From contig JAJFKR010000028.1 in assembly GCA_021773095.1 (NCBI GenBank), positions 92,905 through 156,904 of the forward strand: a stretch of 64,000 nucleotides of DNA, given 5' to 3'. The notes below the pieces were generated by a model. That model had not been told where the DNA came from. It searched no databases and saw only the letters and a program-made list of their open reading frames with translations. Source of the DNA: Woeseiaceae bacterium. Lineage in GTDB: Bacteria > Pseudomonadota > Gammaproteobacteria > Steroidobacterales > Woeseiaceae. This document shows positions 9,012-17,933 of this stretch, one piece after another; position 1 is the stretch's first letter, and every line of letters starts with the position of its first letter. The translations under genes were made by a program, and so were the position numbers.

Positions 9012-9995
9012 CTATCCCCAAAAATGCTGCGCAGGCAGGGTTACAATGCCGCGGTCGTAGACGAGCCCACCATCACGGTCCTTGCTGATTAGCAGCGGGC
9101 CATCGATATCGACGAAATCGCAGAGTTGTGCGATGACGTGCGAGGGTGCCATCGAGAGTGAGGTGCCGCCCATGCAGCCGACCATCAAGCCGAGGCCGCT
9201 CTCCCTGGCCGCACGGGCCAGCTCGAGTCCGTGTGTGAGCCCGCCACACTTGTCGAGTTTGATATTAATCATTTGATAGCGGCCGCTGTTCTCATCAAGT
9301 TCACCGATATGCTGACAGGACTCGTCCGAACACAGGGGTGAAGCCGACTCATATCCTTTGAGTACCTGATCCGCACCGCGCGGCAGAGGCTGCTCGATCA
9401 TCAGGACTCCAAGCTCATGCAAAGCCGGACCGAACTCCTTTAGCTCATCGAAGCTCCAGCCCTGGTTCACGTCAACGACCAGCCGCGAGTCGGGTCGTGC
9501 CTCGCGGATTGCCGCAATACGTTCGACCGGTCGGTCATTACCCAGTTTTACCTTGAATAAAGTGAGCTCAGCTGCTGCGGTCGCTTTCGCCGCCATTTGT
9601 TCGGGCGTGTCTTCGAGGCCAATTGTGAAGACAGTTTCGATTGGGTTGGGTTCGACACCCGCCGTCTGCCATGCGCTGATACCCGACTTTTGTGCCTCCA
9701 GATCCCAAAGCGCTGAGTCGATGGCTAATCGTGCGCCGCCCGCGGGCAGTAAGGTCAGTAGCTCTTCACGGCTTGCTCCGTGGGATATTTCGTCGGCCAC
9801 TGATTCGATCTGTCGCGTTATCGATTCAAGTGTTTCGCCCAGGTAAGACACGCCCAGCGCTTCACCGCGTCCCGTGATGCCGTCCTGATCAATCTCACAG
9901 ACGATGCACGGGAACTCATGCCAGACGTTTCTCGAGATTCGAAAGGGCGTGATGCAAGGCCAGGATTCAGAGCGGACCCTGATATCGCGATTCAT
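9012..9995 (-). CDS. dgcA: N-acetyl-D-glutamate racemase / dipeptide epimerase family (enolase superfamily)
   Basis: A 327-residue mandelate-racemase/muconate-lactonizing fold enzyme. Visible catalytic elements are the Lys in LFKVKLGND, the metal ligands in LVVDVNQGW, MIEQPLPRG and LCSDESCQ, and the second base Lys in INIKLDKCGG. This K-x-K plus D-E-D-K layout is that of L-Ala-D/L-Glu epimerases and their relative DgcA. Its start overlaps the stop of dgcN by four bases (ATGA). That coupling, rather than the fold alone, makes me call it DgcA, which racemises N-acetyl-D-Glu made by DgcN. A plain dipeptide epimerase is the alternative. Confidence 0.82.
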   Translation of the reverse strand: MNRDIRVRSESWPCITPFRISRNVWHEFPCIVCEIDQDGITGRGEALGVSYLGETLESITRQIESVADEISHGASREELLTLLPAGGARLAIDSALWDLEAQKSGISAWQTAGVEPNPIETVFTIGLEDTPEQMAAKATAAAELTLFKVKLGNDRPVERIAAIREARPDSRLVVDVNQGWSFDELKEFGPALHELGVLMIEQPLPRGADQVLKGYESASPLCSDESCQHIGELDENSGRYQMINIKLDKCGGLTHGLELARAARESGLGLMVGCMGGTSLSMAPSHVIAQLCDFVDIDGPLLISKDRDGGLVYDRGIVTLPAQHFWG

Positions 9996-11020
9996 GACGC
10001 GTACTTCAGGAGGAAATTTGCGATGGGTGTCATGCCGGTTGCGACGGCATCGACGCAGGGCAGTCCGAGTTCATTCTGCAACCGGGACAAATAATTGTCG
10101 CGGTCAAAGTCGCCCATACTGGACGTATTGACGCTAACGCCCGCGCAGAAACATCGTGTGCGCATGCGTCGCGCCATTCGAAGAGCATCGTCGATGACTT
10201 CGTCAAGCTCGGGTATTGGATAGTCACCCGTGGTTCCATCGATAGCGAGGCGCTCGGCGTCATGGCATAAGACGATGGCATCCGGTTGCGAGCCGTGGAG
10301 CAGACCGAGACTGACGCCCGAGTAACTCGGATTCAACAACGAACCCTGTCCCTCGATCACATCCCAGTGATCGTCATCGTTGTCGGGAGACAGGACTTCT
10401 GCAGCCCCGGAGATGAAGTCAGCGACGACCGCGTCAATCGGCAGGCCTTCGCCAGCGATCATGATCCCGGTCTGACCGGTAGCTCTAAACGTCGCCTTTA
10501 TATCTCTGCGCTCAAGTTCGCGGTGCAGAGCCAGGGCACTGTATTTCTTGCCCACAGCGCAATCGGTTCCGATCATCAGCACGCGTTTCCCGCTGCGCGG
10601 TCGACCGCTGCCTACCGGAAGGCCCGCGGGCGGCACGCGAACGTCAATTAACTCGGCGCCGCTTTTGTTGGCGGCGACGACTAAATCTGCAATGTCGGAG
10701 AGTCTCGTATGCAGTCCCGCGGCGATATTAAGTCCAGCACTCGCGAGCTCGATTAGCTGTGGAATCCATTTGCCCGGGATTTGTCCGCCCATCGGAGCGA
10801 CGCCGACGATGACTGTTCGTACACCGGCATCTACTGCATCCTGCACCGTCATATCCGGGAGTCCGAGATCAATCGGGCATTCCGGCAGGCGCAGCTGCCC
10901 GGCACAATGTTCCGGTCGCCAGTAGGCGATTCCCGCACCCGTTTTCGCATGATGCATGTCTGGGACATCGCCCAGGTAGATAAGGTACGGCGTATCGAGA
11001 CTGATTTTATTGATTTGCAT
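9992..11020 (-). CDS. dgcN: DgcN-like N-acetyltransferase (DUF1611 P-loop protein)
   Basis: A 342-residue DUF1611 protein with an N-terminal Rossmann-like half and a C-terminal P-loop half. The nucleotide-binding-like loop is GTDCAVGKK (residues 151-159). VIEGQGSLLNPSYSGVSLG and AIVLCHD are further family motifs. DgcN has been reported to N-acetylate D-glutamate, with DgcA then racemising the product as the entry to D-Glu catabolism in marine bacteria. Translation from the ATG at 11020 drops three residues from the longest frame; no strong ribosome site is visible. It follows the E2 gene by 31 bases, so the pair may be co-transcribed with branched-chain amino-acid catabolism. A divergent homologue of the same fold lies in the arginine operon at 40925-41980. 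Confidence 0.82.
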   Translation of the reverse strand: MQINKISLDTPYLIYLGDVPDMHHAKTGAGIAYWRPEHCAGQLRLPECPIDLGLPDMTVQDAVDAGVRTVIVGVAPMGGQIPGKWIPQLIELASAGLNIAAGLHTRLSDIADLVVAANKSGAELIDVRVPPAGLPVGSGRPRSGKRVLMIGTDCAVGKKYSALALHRELERRDIKATFRATGQTGIMIAGEGLPIDAVVADFISGAAEVLSPDNDDDHWDVIEGQGSLLNPSYSGVSLGLLHGSQPDAIVLCHDAERLAIDGTTGDYPIPELDEVIDDALRMARRMRTRCFCAGVSVNTSSMGDFDRDNYLSRLQNELGLPCVDAVATGMTPIANFLLKYAS

Positions 11021-11051
11021 GTTGACCAATAATAAATTGATTTGTTGGTCA

Positions 11052-12272
11052 TTACGCCAAAAATATTGTTGCCGGGTGCTCGAGCATTTCCTTTATGCGT
11101 TGAATCATCGCCGCTGCGTCATAGCCGTCAACAAAGCGGTGGTCAAACGATGACGACAAGTTCATCATCAGACGAACGGCGATTTGGCCGTTGAAAACCA
11201 CGGGCCTTTCAACGGCCCGGTTCACACCGATAATGCCGACCTCAGGCAAGTTGATCACCGGTGTTGACGCGATGCCACCTAGTTTACCGAGGCTGGTGAC
11301 GGTAATCGTTCCACCCGTCAATTCACTCTTCGTTGCACTGTTGTCACGCGCGGCCTGAGTGACTCGCTGAATCTCGTTAGCGAGACCGTCGATATCCTTC
11401 ATCTCAGCGTGTTTGACGACCGGAACCTTGAGTCCATCCGGTGTTTGTGTGGCAACTCCGAGGTGCACGGCCGTATGTTGTCGCAATATGTTGCGATCTT
11501 TATCGTAAGTCGAATTGCATTGCGGAAATTCTTTTAACGCACGTATCAATGCAAGACCAAGAAATGGCAGCAGCGTGAGTCGATTCGAAGAATCACTCAG
11601 GCCGCGGTTGAGATGCTTTCGCAAAGCTTCAAGTTCGGTGATGTCGATTTCCTCGACATAGGCGAAATGCGGAATTTCCTGCTTCGATTTGCTCATTCGT
11701 TCTGCAATGATGCGTCGCAGACCGATGATCTTGATTTCCTTCACGTCCGTCGATGGTGCAGCCGCTTGTGCTACCTCAATGCCCATCGCCTGCGACTTCA
11801 TGTATTGATCGAAGTCCTTGCGTTGTATTCGACCGCCAGATCCAGTACCGGGAACGAGGTTCAGGTCGATACCTGCTTCCTTGGCACGACGTCGAACTGC
11901 GGGCGAGGTAATTACTCGGCTACGCGACTCGTTGGGCGCCGCGACGGACTCGGTCGCCGGGATTGGTTCTGGCGCTGCTTTTGATTTCGCTTTCGGTTTT
12001 CCGGCCTTCTTTTTTGCTGCCGCCGTCTTGGCGTCAGTTTCGAATACGACCAGCGCTGCACCTACTGCAACAATATCGCCCGGTTCGCCGGCAAGTTTGA
12101 TGACGGTACCGCTGACTGGCGAGGCCAGCTCAACGGCCGCTTTATCGGTCATCATCGTTCCGACAACGGCCTCTTCCTCGACGAATTCGCCAACCTTTAT
12201 GAACCACTCACCGATTTCGGACTCGACCGTGCCTTCACCGAGGTCCGGCAGTTTGAAAATATGTTCGCTCAT
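11052..12272 (-). CDS. bkdB: Branched-chain alpha-keto acid dehydrogenase E2 (dihydrolipoyl acyltransferase)
   Basis: A 406-residue E2 core subunit. There is one N-terminal lipoyl domain (residues 1-75) with the lipoylated Lys44 in MTDKAAVE, an Ala/Lys/Pro-rich linker, an E1/E3-binding domain (about 120-155, SPAVRRRAKEAGID) and a C-terminal acyltransferase domain with the catalytic DHRFVDG. The ATG at 12272 overlaps the E1beta stop by four bases (ATGA). With E1alpha, E1beta and leucine dehydrogenase upstream this is clearly the branched-chain rather than the pyruvate complex. No E3 (lipoamide dehydrogenase) gene is in the window, so it is presumably shared from elsewhere. Confidence 0.95.
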   Translation of the reverse strand: MSEHIFKLPDLGEGTVESEIGEWFIKVGEFVEEEAVVGTMMTDKAAVELASPVSGTVIKLAGEPGDIVAVGAALVVFETDAKTAAAKKKAGKPKAKSKAAPEPIPATESVAAPNESRSRVITSPAVRRRAKEAGIDLNLVPGTGSGGRIQRKDFDQYMKSQAMGIEVAQAAAPSTDVKEIKIIGLRRIIAERMSKSKQEIPHFAYVEEIDITELEALRKHLNRGLSDSSNRLTLLPFLGLALIRALKEFPQCNSTYDKDRNILRQHTAVHLGVATQTPDGLKVPVVKHAEMKDIDGLANEIQRVTQAARDNSATKSELTGGTITVTSLGKLGGIASTPVINLPEVGIIGVNRAVERPVVFNGQIAVRLMMNLSSSFDHRFVDGYDAAAMIQRIKEMLEHPATIFLA

Positions 12273-13285
12273 TCCGCCTCCATTACTCTCTGGATACCTG
12301 CTGACATACGTTTCAGCCCAGGGAAGTATTGCCACTCGAATGCGTGTGGGTAGGGTGTGTCCCAACCGGCAACACGTGAGATGGGTGCTTCAAGATGGTA
12401 AAAACAATCCTTCTGGATTGTCGCGGCGAGCTCAGCGCCGTAACCGCCGAAACGGGTCGCTTCATGCGCGATCAGGCAGCGACCGGTCTTCCTGACCGAC
12501 TCAACCAGCGTCGAAACATCCAATGGTGCCAGCGTGCGCACGTCAATGACCTCGCAGTCAATTCCCGTCTCTTGTGCGGCTGCAATTGCAACGTGCACGA
12601 GCGTTCCGTACGTGACAATAGTCAACTCATCGCCGGGGCGTGCTATGTCCGCCTGGCCGAGTGGCACTGTGTAATGACCTTCAGGAACCTCGCCTTTTGG
12701 ATGTGAACCCCAGGAGACGGCCGGTTTTTCCGGATCGCCATCAAAGGGACCGTTGTAAATTCGCTTGGGCTCGAAAAAGACCACCGGATCGTCGGATTCG
12801 ATCGCGCTGATGAGCAACCCTTTGGCATCGTAGGGATTGGATGGCATGACAACCTTGATACCGCTGACGTGGGTGAAGATACCTTCCGGCGACTGCGAGT
12901 GTGTCTGGCCACCGCGGATACCACCGCCGCAGGGCGTACGAATAGTGACGGGTGAAAAAAACTCGCCGCCGGTTCGATACCGCAACTTGGCAAGCTCGCT
13001 GGCGATCTGGTCGAACCCGGGGTAAATGTAGTCAGCAAACTGGATCTCGGCGACGGGCCGCAAACCATTCACGCCCATGCCAATGGCTGCACCGATGATG
13101 CCACCTTCAGAGATAGGGGCGTCGATGACGCGGTGTTCACCGTATTTGCGCTGCAAGCCATCCGTGCAACGGAAGACGCCACCGAAGTAGCCAACGTCCT
13201 CGCCCAGAACTACGACGCTTGGGTCCTTGTCCATGACGACGTCATGGGCGGAGCGAATCGCCTCGATCATATTCATGCGTGCCAC
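12269..13285 (-). CDS. bkdA2: Branched-chain alpha-keto acid dehydrogenase E1 beta
   Basis: A 338-residue transketolase-like subunit with VLGEDVGYFGGVF near the N-terminus, the FADYIYPGFDQI motif, GGGIRGGQTHSQSPEG, and the C-terminal transketolase domain (VIDVRTLAPLD). It pairs with E1alpha to decarboxylate keto acids of Val, Leu and Ile and pass the acyl group to the E2 lipoyl arm. Translation begins at a GTG that overlaps the E1alpha TAG by one base (TAGTG). An internal ATG three codons later is the alternative start. Confidence 0.95.
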   Translation of the reverse strand: MARMNMIEAIRSAHDVVMDKDPSVVVLGEDVGYFGGVFRCTDGLQRKYGEHRVIDAPISEGGIIGAAIGMGVNGLRPVAEIQFADYIYPGFDQIASELAKLRYRTGGEFFSPVTIRTPCGGGIRGGQTHSQSPEGIFTHVSGIKVVMPSNPYDAKGLLISAIESDDPVVFFEPKRIYNGPFDGDPEKPAVSWGSHPKGEVPEGHYTVPLGQADIARPGDELTIVTYGTLVHVAIAAAQETGIDCEVIDVRTLAPLDVSTLVESVRKTGRCLIAHEATRFGGYGAELAATIQKDCFYHLEAPISRVAGWDTPYPHAFEWQYFPGLKRMSAGIQRVMEAE

Positions 13286-14526
13286 TACTCGCCCCTCTCG
13301 ACTTCAAGCATGCGCCGACGCTGTGACTCGAGATGTTTCGGCGTCTCGGCATAGACATCGTCAAACATCGTTGCCGGATCGAGCCAGGGTTCTTCGGTCA
13401 TCGTGCCGTACTTCTGCGCCTCTTTCCAGGCGGCAGTTACTTCAGTCCGCAATTCGTCGATCAGACTTTCATGTTTCTTATCAGACCAGTGACCCTCGGC
13501 GATCATGTGGTGCTTCAGCCGCTCAACCGGATCACCGAGCGGGAAGGCATCCCATTCGTCTTTTGGCCGATACTTCGACGGGTCATCACTCGTTGAATGG
13601 GCTCCACCTCGGTAGGTAACAAGCTCGATGAGCGTCGGTCCGCCGCCACGGCGCGCTCTATCGGCTGCCCATAACGTTGCAGAATACACGGCTAGAAAAT
13701 CATTGCCGTCAACTCGCAGGCCAGGTATTCCCAGGCCAAGTCCGCGGGCCGCGAAGGCCCTGCGCTGTCCGGCTGCCGTGCCCTGGAATGTCGAGATAGC
13801 CCATTGATTATTGACGACATTAAGAATTACGGGGGCCTGATATATAGCAGCAAAAGTCAATGCATGATGGAAATCCGCTTCCGAAGTTGTGCCGTCTCCG
13901 ACCCATGAAGCGGCGATATGGTCTTCGCCCTTGATCGCCGAAGCCATCGCCCAGCCAACGGCGTGTGGATATTGTGTACCGAGGTTTCCGGAGATCGAAA
14001 ACATGTTGCCGCTTTTGCTGTGATACATGATGGGTAGTTGCCGGCCCTGGCACATGTCGCGAGTATTCGATAAGCACTGGCACATCATGTCGACCAGTTT
14101 TACGCCGCGATACATGTACAGGCCCTGATTGCGATAGGAAGGAAAACACATATCACCCGAACGCAGCGCCATACCCTGCGCGATCGAAATGGCTTCCTCG
14201 CCCAGCGCCTGCATGTAAAACGAGATGCGGCCCTGGCGCTGGATTTGCCACATGCGCTCATCGAAAACACGGTTCAACATCATCCAGCGTAATCCGATCT
14301 GAAGTTCCGACGCGTCAAAGTTCGGGTTCCATGGACCTTTCGCGACGTGGTCATCATCGAGGACGCGAACCAGGCCGCTGGCTAGATGCTGTATGTCCCG
14401 CGTGCGGGCGTCGAGTGGTGGTTTGTCGACACTGCCGGCCGGCGATAGATCGAGATAACTGAAGTCCGGATCTTCACCTGGACGAGCAGTTGGTCGCGGA
14501 ATTTGCAGTCGTGATTTCGTAATCAT
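13285..14526 (-). CDS. bkdA1: Branched-chain alpha-keto acid dehydrogenase E1 alpha
   Basis: A 413-residue thiamine-diphosphate-binding subunit. The ThDP motif is visible as WVGDGTTSEADFHHAL followed by VVNNQWAIS. The phosphorylation-loop-like TYRGGAHSTSDDPSKYRP is typical of BCKDH E1alpha. The roughly 75-residue N-terminal extension before the catalytic domain is usual for proteobacterial BkdA1. It starts 12 bases after the leucine dehydrogenase stop, so transamination-like deamination and oxidative decarboxylation are encoded in order on one probable transcript. Confidence 0.95.
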   Translation of the reverse strand: MITKSRLQIPRPTARPGEDPDFSYLDLSPAGSVDKPPLDARTRDIQHLASGLVRVLDDDHVAKGPWNPNFDASELQIGLRWMMLNRVFDERMWQIQRQGRISFYMQALGEEAISIAQGMALRSGDMCFPSYRNQGLYMYRGVKLVDMMCQCLSNTRDMCQGRQLPIMYHSKSGNMFSISGNLGTQYPHAVGWAMASAIKGEDHIAASWVGDGTTSEADFHHALTFAAIYQAPVILNVVNNQWAISTFQGTAAGQRRAFAARGLGLGIPGLRVDGNDFLAVYSATLWAADRARRGGGPTLIELVTYRGGAHSTSDDPSKYRPKDEWDAFPLGDPVERLKHHMIAEGHWSDKKHESLIDELRTEVTAAWKEAQKYGTMTEEPWLDPATMFDDVYAETPKHLESQRRRMLEVERGE

Positions 14527-14538
14527 GTGCGCTTCCTG

Positions 14539-15591
14539 TTATTTCTCACCGGCGGTAATCAAACGACGTGCGTGTTCGTCTGCAATCTCATTAGTTGGCC
14601 GGCCGGAATCATTGGACTCCGCGAAAATCGCCTGCAGGCGCGTTGGTATTTTTTCGACATCGGCGCGTACTTTGTCTTCTGAACTGCCGCCATAATATTC
14701 ATGTGAAACGCTGATTATGCCACCGGCATTAATGACATAGTCAGGAGCATAGAGAATTTCCTGCGCTGAAAGTCGTGCGCCGTCCTCGAGCGTCGACAAT
14801 TGGTTGTTGGCGGCACCAGCGATGATTTTCGCGTTTATTTTGGGAATTGTCGCTGACGTCAGGATATTGCCAAGTGCGCACGGAGCGAGCACGTCAGCTT
14901 CCGCATACAGGATTTCGGACGGCGCGATAACTTCAACCGGCACGTTTTCGGCAACGGCATTTAGATTGTCGCTATTAACGTCAGCGACTAAAATTCTTGC
15001 ACCGGCGTCGTGCAATAATCGACAAAGATGTGCGCCAACATGGCCGACCCCTTGTACGGCGACCGTTAGTCCTGCCATAGAGTCCCTGCCGAATCTCACT
15101 TTAACAGCGGCCTCTATTCCCAGGAACACGCCCAGTGCTGTCCACGGCGACGGATCACCGCCGGCGTCGCCACCGCTTTGCGGGAGCCCGGATACGAATT
15201 TCGTTTGTTGCTGCACGTGCCGCATGTCTTCTACGGACATGCCAACATCTTCCGCTGTTACGTAACTACCGCCCAGCGAGTTGACAGCCCGACCGAACGC
15301 GGCCAACAACTCAGGCGACTTAGGTGCTGCGTCATCAGCGAGGATTACGGCCTTACCGCCACCAAAAGGTAGTTCGGCTACAGCATTCTTGTAGGTCATT
15401 CCACGGGAGAGACGCAAGGCGTCGGTCAGTGCTTCCGAATCGCTCGCATAGGACCAACGGCGGCAACCGCCTGCGGCGGGGCCAAGGGCGGTTGAATGTA
15501 CGGCAATGATGGCGCGCAGTCCGGTCGACTCGTCATTAATGAAATGCAGCGATTCGTGGTTGTCGAATTCGGTGTGGTCGAAGACGGCCAT
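14539..15591 (-). CDS. ldh: Leucine dehydrogenase (Glu/Leu/Phe/Val dehydrogenase family)
   Basis: A 350-residue amino-acid dehydrogenase. SRGMTYKNAVAELPFGGGKA carries the catalytic lysines, AEDVGMSVEDM follows, and the nucleotide-binding fold is at about 170-200 (VAVQGVGHVGAHL). It deaminates leucine, valine and isoleucine to the keto acids used by the downstream dehydrogenase complex, reducing NAD+. GGGGGAGG lies only one or two bases before the ATG, unusually close for a Shine-Dalgarno site, so initiation may be inefficient. It is the first gene of the minus-strand catabolic run and is divergent from the Lrp-type regulator. Confidence 0.9.
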   Translation of the reverse strand: MAVFDHTEFDNHESLHFINDESTGLRAIIAVHSTALGPAAGGCRRWSYASDSEALTDALRLSRGMTYKNAVAELPFGGGKAVILADDAAPKSPELLAAFGRAVNSLGGSYVTAEDVGMSVEDMRHVQQQTKFVSGLPQSGGDAGGDPSPWTALGVFLGIEAAVKVRFGRDSMAGLTVAVQGVGHVGAHLCRLLHDAGARILVADVNSDNLNAVAENVPVEVIAPSEILYAEADVLAPCALGNILTSATIPKINAKIIAGAANNQLSTLEDGARLSAQEILYAPDYVINAGGIISVSHEYYGGSSEDKVRADVEKIPTRLQAIFAESNDSGRPTNEIADEHARRLITAGEK

Positions 15592-15722
15592 GCCTCCCCC
15601 GGTGAACTACGCGTAGATTGACTAATATATCGCGAATTAGGCCCATAAAACTTGCAAATTCTTTTACCTAAGTGCAAATAAGCGCATAATCAATGCGGTA
15701 ATAATAATTCAGCGACTAAATC

Positions 15723-16190
15723 ATGCAAAGCGCTTCACTGGACCATACGGACCGAAAAATCCTCGATCTGCTGCAAACAAACTCGGGCATCAATGCGACC
15801 GCGATTGGTGAGCGCATTGGGTTGTCACAGTCAGCGTGCTGGCGTCGAATTCAGCGCATGCGTGAAGAGGGTGTCATTCGGGATCAACCCGTTATTCTGG
15901 ATCGCGAAAAGGTTGGCTTGACGACAATGGTGTTCGCACACGTCAAGCTCACGTCACACGGTCGCAGCAATCTTTCCACTTTCGCCGAAGAAGTGAAGCG
16001 ATATCCAGAGGTGCTGGACTGTTACCTGGTACTCGGCAATGTCGATTTCCTGTTGCGCATCATTACCGAGGACATCAAAGCCTACGAACGATTCTTCTTT
16101 GAGAAGCTGTCGCGTCTGCAAGGCATTCAGGAAGTCACCTCCAGCATCGTTCTTTCCGACATAAAACACACGACAGCCCTCCCCATCTAG
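15723..16190 (+). CDS. Lrp/AsnC-family transcriptional regulator
   Basis: A 155-residue leucine-responsive-type regulator. An N-terminal winged helix-turn-helix covers about residues 5-60 (DRKILDLLQTNSGINATAIG, then LSQSACWRRIQRM), followed by an RAM ligand-binding domain (about 70-150, with DCYLVLGNVDFLL). It is transcribed divergently from ldh-bkd across a 131-base AT-rich gap, the usual position of BkdR/Lrp regulators that sense branched-chain amino acids and activate their catabolic operon. That role is inference from position. Confidence 0.92.
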   Translation: MQSASLDHTDRKILDLLQTNSGINATAIGERIGLSQSACWRRIQRMREEGVIRDQPVILDREKVGLTTMVFAHVKLTSHGRSNLSTFAEEVKRYPEVLDCYLVLGNVDFLLRIITEDIKAYERFFFEKLSRLQGIQEVTSSIVLSDIKHTTALPI

Positions 16191-16250
16191 TTAAGGTGAC
16201 AAGTTAAGGTGACAGTGACCTTATCCCGGGAGATAAGGTGACAGTGACCA
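16191..16250. repeat. REP-like repeats upstream of the RAYT gene
   Basis: The 15-mer AAGGTGACAGTGACC occurs twice (16206-16220 and 16235-16249), after a truncated copy TTAAGGTGAC at 16191-16200. CCTTATC (16218-16224) and GATAAGG (16233-16239) make a short hairpin between the two full copies. The same 15-mer forms an arm of the palindrome on the other side of the transposase gene. This is the arrangement of REP sequences around their cognate RAYT. Confidence 0.8.
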
Positions 16251-16346
16251 TATCTCCTTATACCCGCCAGAAAGTGGCAGCGCATTCGCAATTGAATCGG
16301 GTCATCTTCGACCTTCCATACGATCTAAATAAGCAATGAGAGGTTC

Positions 16347-17006
16347 ATGCCGAAGTTTCCCCGCCTGGTCGTACCGGGATATCCGCACCATGTCACTCAA
16401 CGTGGAATTCGCAGGCAACAAACCTTTTTCGATGACTCTGATTACAAGGCCTACGTCGATCTCATCAAAGAATTAAAGGTCGTCGCGGATGTTGAGATTT
16501 GGGCGTATTGTCTGATGCCGAACCATATCCATATGATTGCGGTACCGAACGCGAAGCAGGGCTTGGCGAGGCTTTTTGGTGCTGCTCACCATCGGTACGC
16601 GATGCGCGTAAATGCCATGCATAATTGGCGTGGACATCTGTGGCAAGAACGATTTTATTCCGTGGTAATGGATGAAACGCACACACTCGCGGCGATGCGG
16701 TACATCGAATTGAATCCGGTCCGGGCTGGATTGTGCAGGCACGCAGACGATTGGCCCTGGTCGAGTGTGCATCGAAATATGGGGAACAAGCACGACGAAA
16801 TTGTCGACGATTCAGAAATTCGAAGTATTATCACCGACTGGCGATCTTTCCTTCTCGAGGATAGCGGGCCCGACATTCTCGAGTCGCTGCGTTATCAAAC
16901 GAACACTGGCCGCCCAACTGGCGACGAGCACTTTATAGAAATTTTGGAGCGGAAAACCGGGCGGCGTATACGTCGCAGTAACCCCGGTCCGGCGCCGACG
17001 AGATAG
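16347..17006 (+). CDS. REP-associated tyrosine transposase (RAYT, TnpA_REP)
   Basis: A 219-residue Y1/HUH single-strand endonuclease of the RAYT family. The N-terminal RLVVPGYPHHVTQRG is the family opening. The metal-binding HUH motif is NHIHMI, the nucleophilic tyrosine is probably in HHRYAMRVN, and RYIELNPVRAGL plus DWPWSSV are strong RAYT signatures. RAYTs cut and join REP hairpins; they are usually domesticated single-copy genes, not IS elements. The matching palindromes lie on both sides (16191-16250 and 17007-17048). All motifs are intact, so the enzyme could be active. Confidence 0.93.
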   Translation: MPKFPRLVVPGYPHHVTQRGIRRQQTFFDDSDYKAYVDLIKELKVVADVEIWAYCLMPNHIHMIAVPNAKQGLARLFGAAHHRYAMRVNAMHNWRGHLWQERFYSVVMDETHTLAAMRYIELNPVRAGLCRHADDWPWSSVHRNMGNKHDEIVDDSEIRSIITDWRSFLLEDSGPDILESLRYQTNTGRPTGDEHFIEILERKTGRRIRRSNPGPAPTR

Positions 17007-17048
17007 GGTCACTGTCACCTTATCTATGGAGATAAGGTGACAGTGACC
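17007..17048. repeat. Perfect 19-bp REP-like palindrome between convergent genes
   Basis: GGTCACTGTCACCTTATCT (17007-17025) and its exact reverse complement (17030-17048) flank a four-base loop. The palindrome fills exactly the 42 bases between the RAYT stop (17004-17006) and the isoaspartyl peptidase stop (17049-17051). It carries the same 15-mer as the upstream repeats. As RNA it would be a very stable hairpin in either direction and may also act as a bidirectional 3' end. Confidence 0.9.
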
Positions 17049-17933
17049 TTATTTGAAGGTGGTGACCTGGAGGGGCTGTTGATTGGAGACCGATGCGCGT
17101 TTCATGCCGGCGGAGTTGTACAGGGTTGCCATGCTGGAATTTCGGGTTACGGCAATAACGCCGGCATCGCCACCAAGACGTTTCACTTCGATCAGCATAT
17201 CGTTGATGGCGGTTTCCAGTTCAACACCGGATTTGAACGCGCAGGCGATCGACACTGCACCACCCGCGCGGATGATGTGTTCCCCGATACCCGTGCACGA
17301 AATAGCGATTTCGTCATCGGCCCAGGTCCCTGAGCCGATTAGTGGTGTGTCGCCGACGCGACCTTCGAGTTTGCCAAAAGTACCACCCGTTGAGGTCGCA
17401 GCGGCAAGCGCGCCCGATTGATCAAGCGCTACAGCACCAACGGTACCGTGAGCATTGCTGTCAGTTTGTTCTTCCTTAGTAACGCCGACCGGAATGATGT
17501 AATAGCTGGCAGGGTCTTCGACTGTGGCGTATCCGTTACTGCGAGCGAAAGCCTCGGCGCCCGAACCGACAAGCAGTACGTGCGGTGTTTCTTCCATTAC
17601 ACCGCGCGCTACCTGAATCGGACTTTCAAAACCGGGCAGGGCCGCAACAGCTCCGGCTGCGCGCGATGGCCCGTGCATAATCGACGCATCGAGCTCGACA
17701 TAGCCGGCCGTATTCGGAGCGGAGCCGCGCCCGGCAACGTACATACCGGACCTCTCCATCTCGGTCACAGCCGTTTCGACCACATCGAGAGCAGAGCACC
17801 CTTTAGCCAGTAGCGCCCGACAGCCCTCTGTGAGACTGCGGAGATGTTCTTCAACTGAATCGTAGTTCCTGCCGGCTACCGCACCTGCACCACCGTGCAG
17901 CGCGAATGCATAGTTTTCATTGAATTGGCTCAT
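17049..17933 (-). CDS. iaaA: Isoaspartyl peptidase / L-asparaginase (Ntn hydrolase)
   Basis: A 294-residue N-terminal-nucleophile hydrolase. The autoprocessing site and catalytic nucleophile is Thr164 in HGTVGAVALD. The substrate motif TSTGGTFGKLEGRVGDTPL and the opening FALHGGAGA are diagnostic. The precursor would split into alpha (1-163) and beta (164-294) chains that hydrolyse beta-aspartyl dipeptides and asparagine. It converges on the RAYT gene across the palindrome at 17007-17048, and its 260-base upstream region is shared with the divergent export operon. Confidence 0.93.
   Translation of the reverse strand: MSQFNENYAFALHGGAGAVAGRNYDSVEEHLRSLTEGCRALLAKGCSALDVVETAVTEMERSGMYVAGRGSAPNTAGYVELDASIMHGPSRAAGAVAALPGFESPIQVARGVMEETPHVLLVGSGAEAFARSNGYATVEDPASYYIIPVGVTKEEQTDSNAHGTVGAVALDQSGALAAATSTGGTFGKLEGRVGDTPLIGSGTWADDEIAISCTGIGEHIIRAGGAVSIACAFKSGVELETAINDMLIEVKRLGGDAGVIAVTRNSSMATLYNSAGMKRASVSNQQPLQVTTFK

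Noticed and set aside
11818-12495. Long plus-strand open frame (225 codons) across the E2/E1beta junction
   Set aside because: It is antisense to two well-supported genes, has Ser/Arg/Pro-biased composition and no ribosome site, and arises from the codon bias of the real genes.
16191-17048. RAYT region read as an IS200/IS605 insertion sequence
   Set aside because: There is no IS-type end pair or TnpB, and the RAYT signatures plus REP-like palindromes fit a domesticated REP transposase better.
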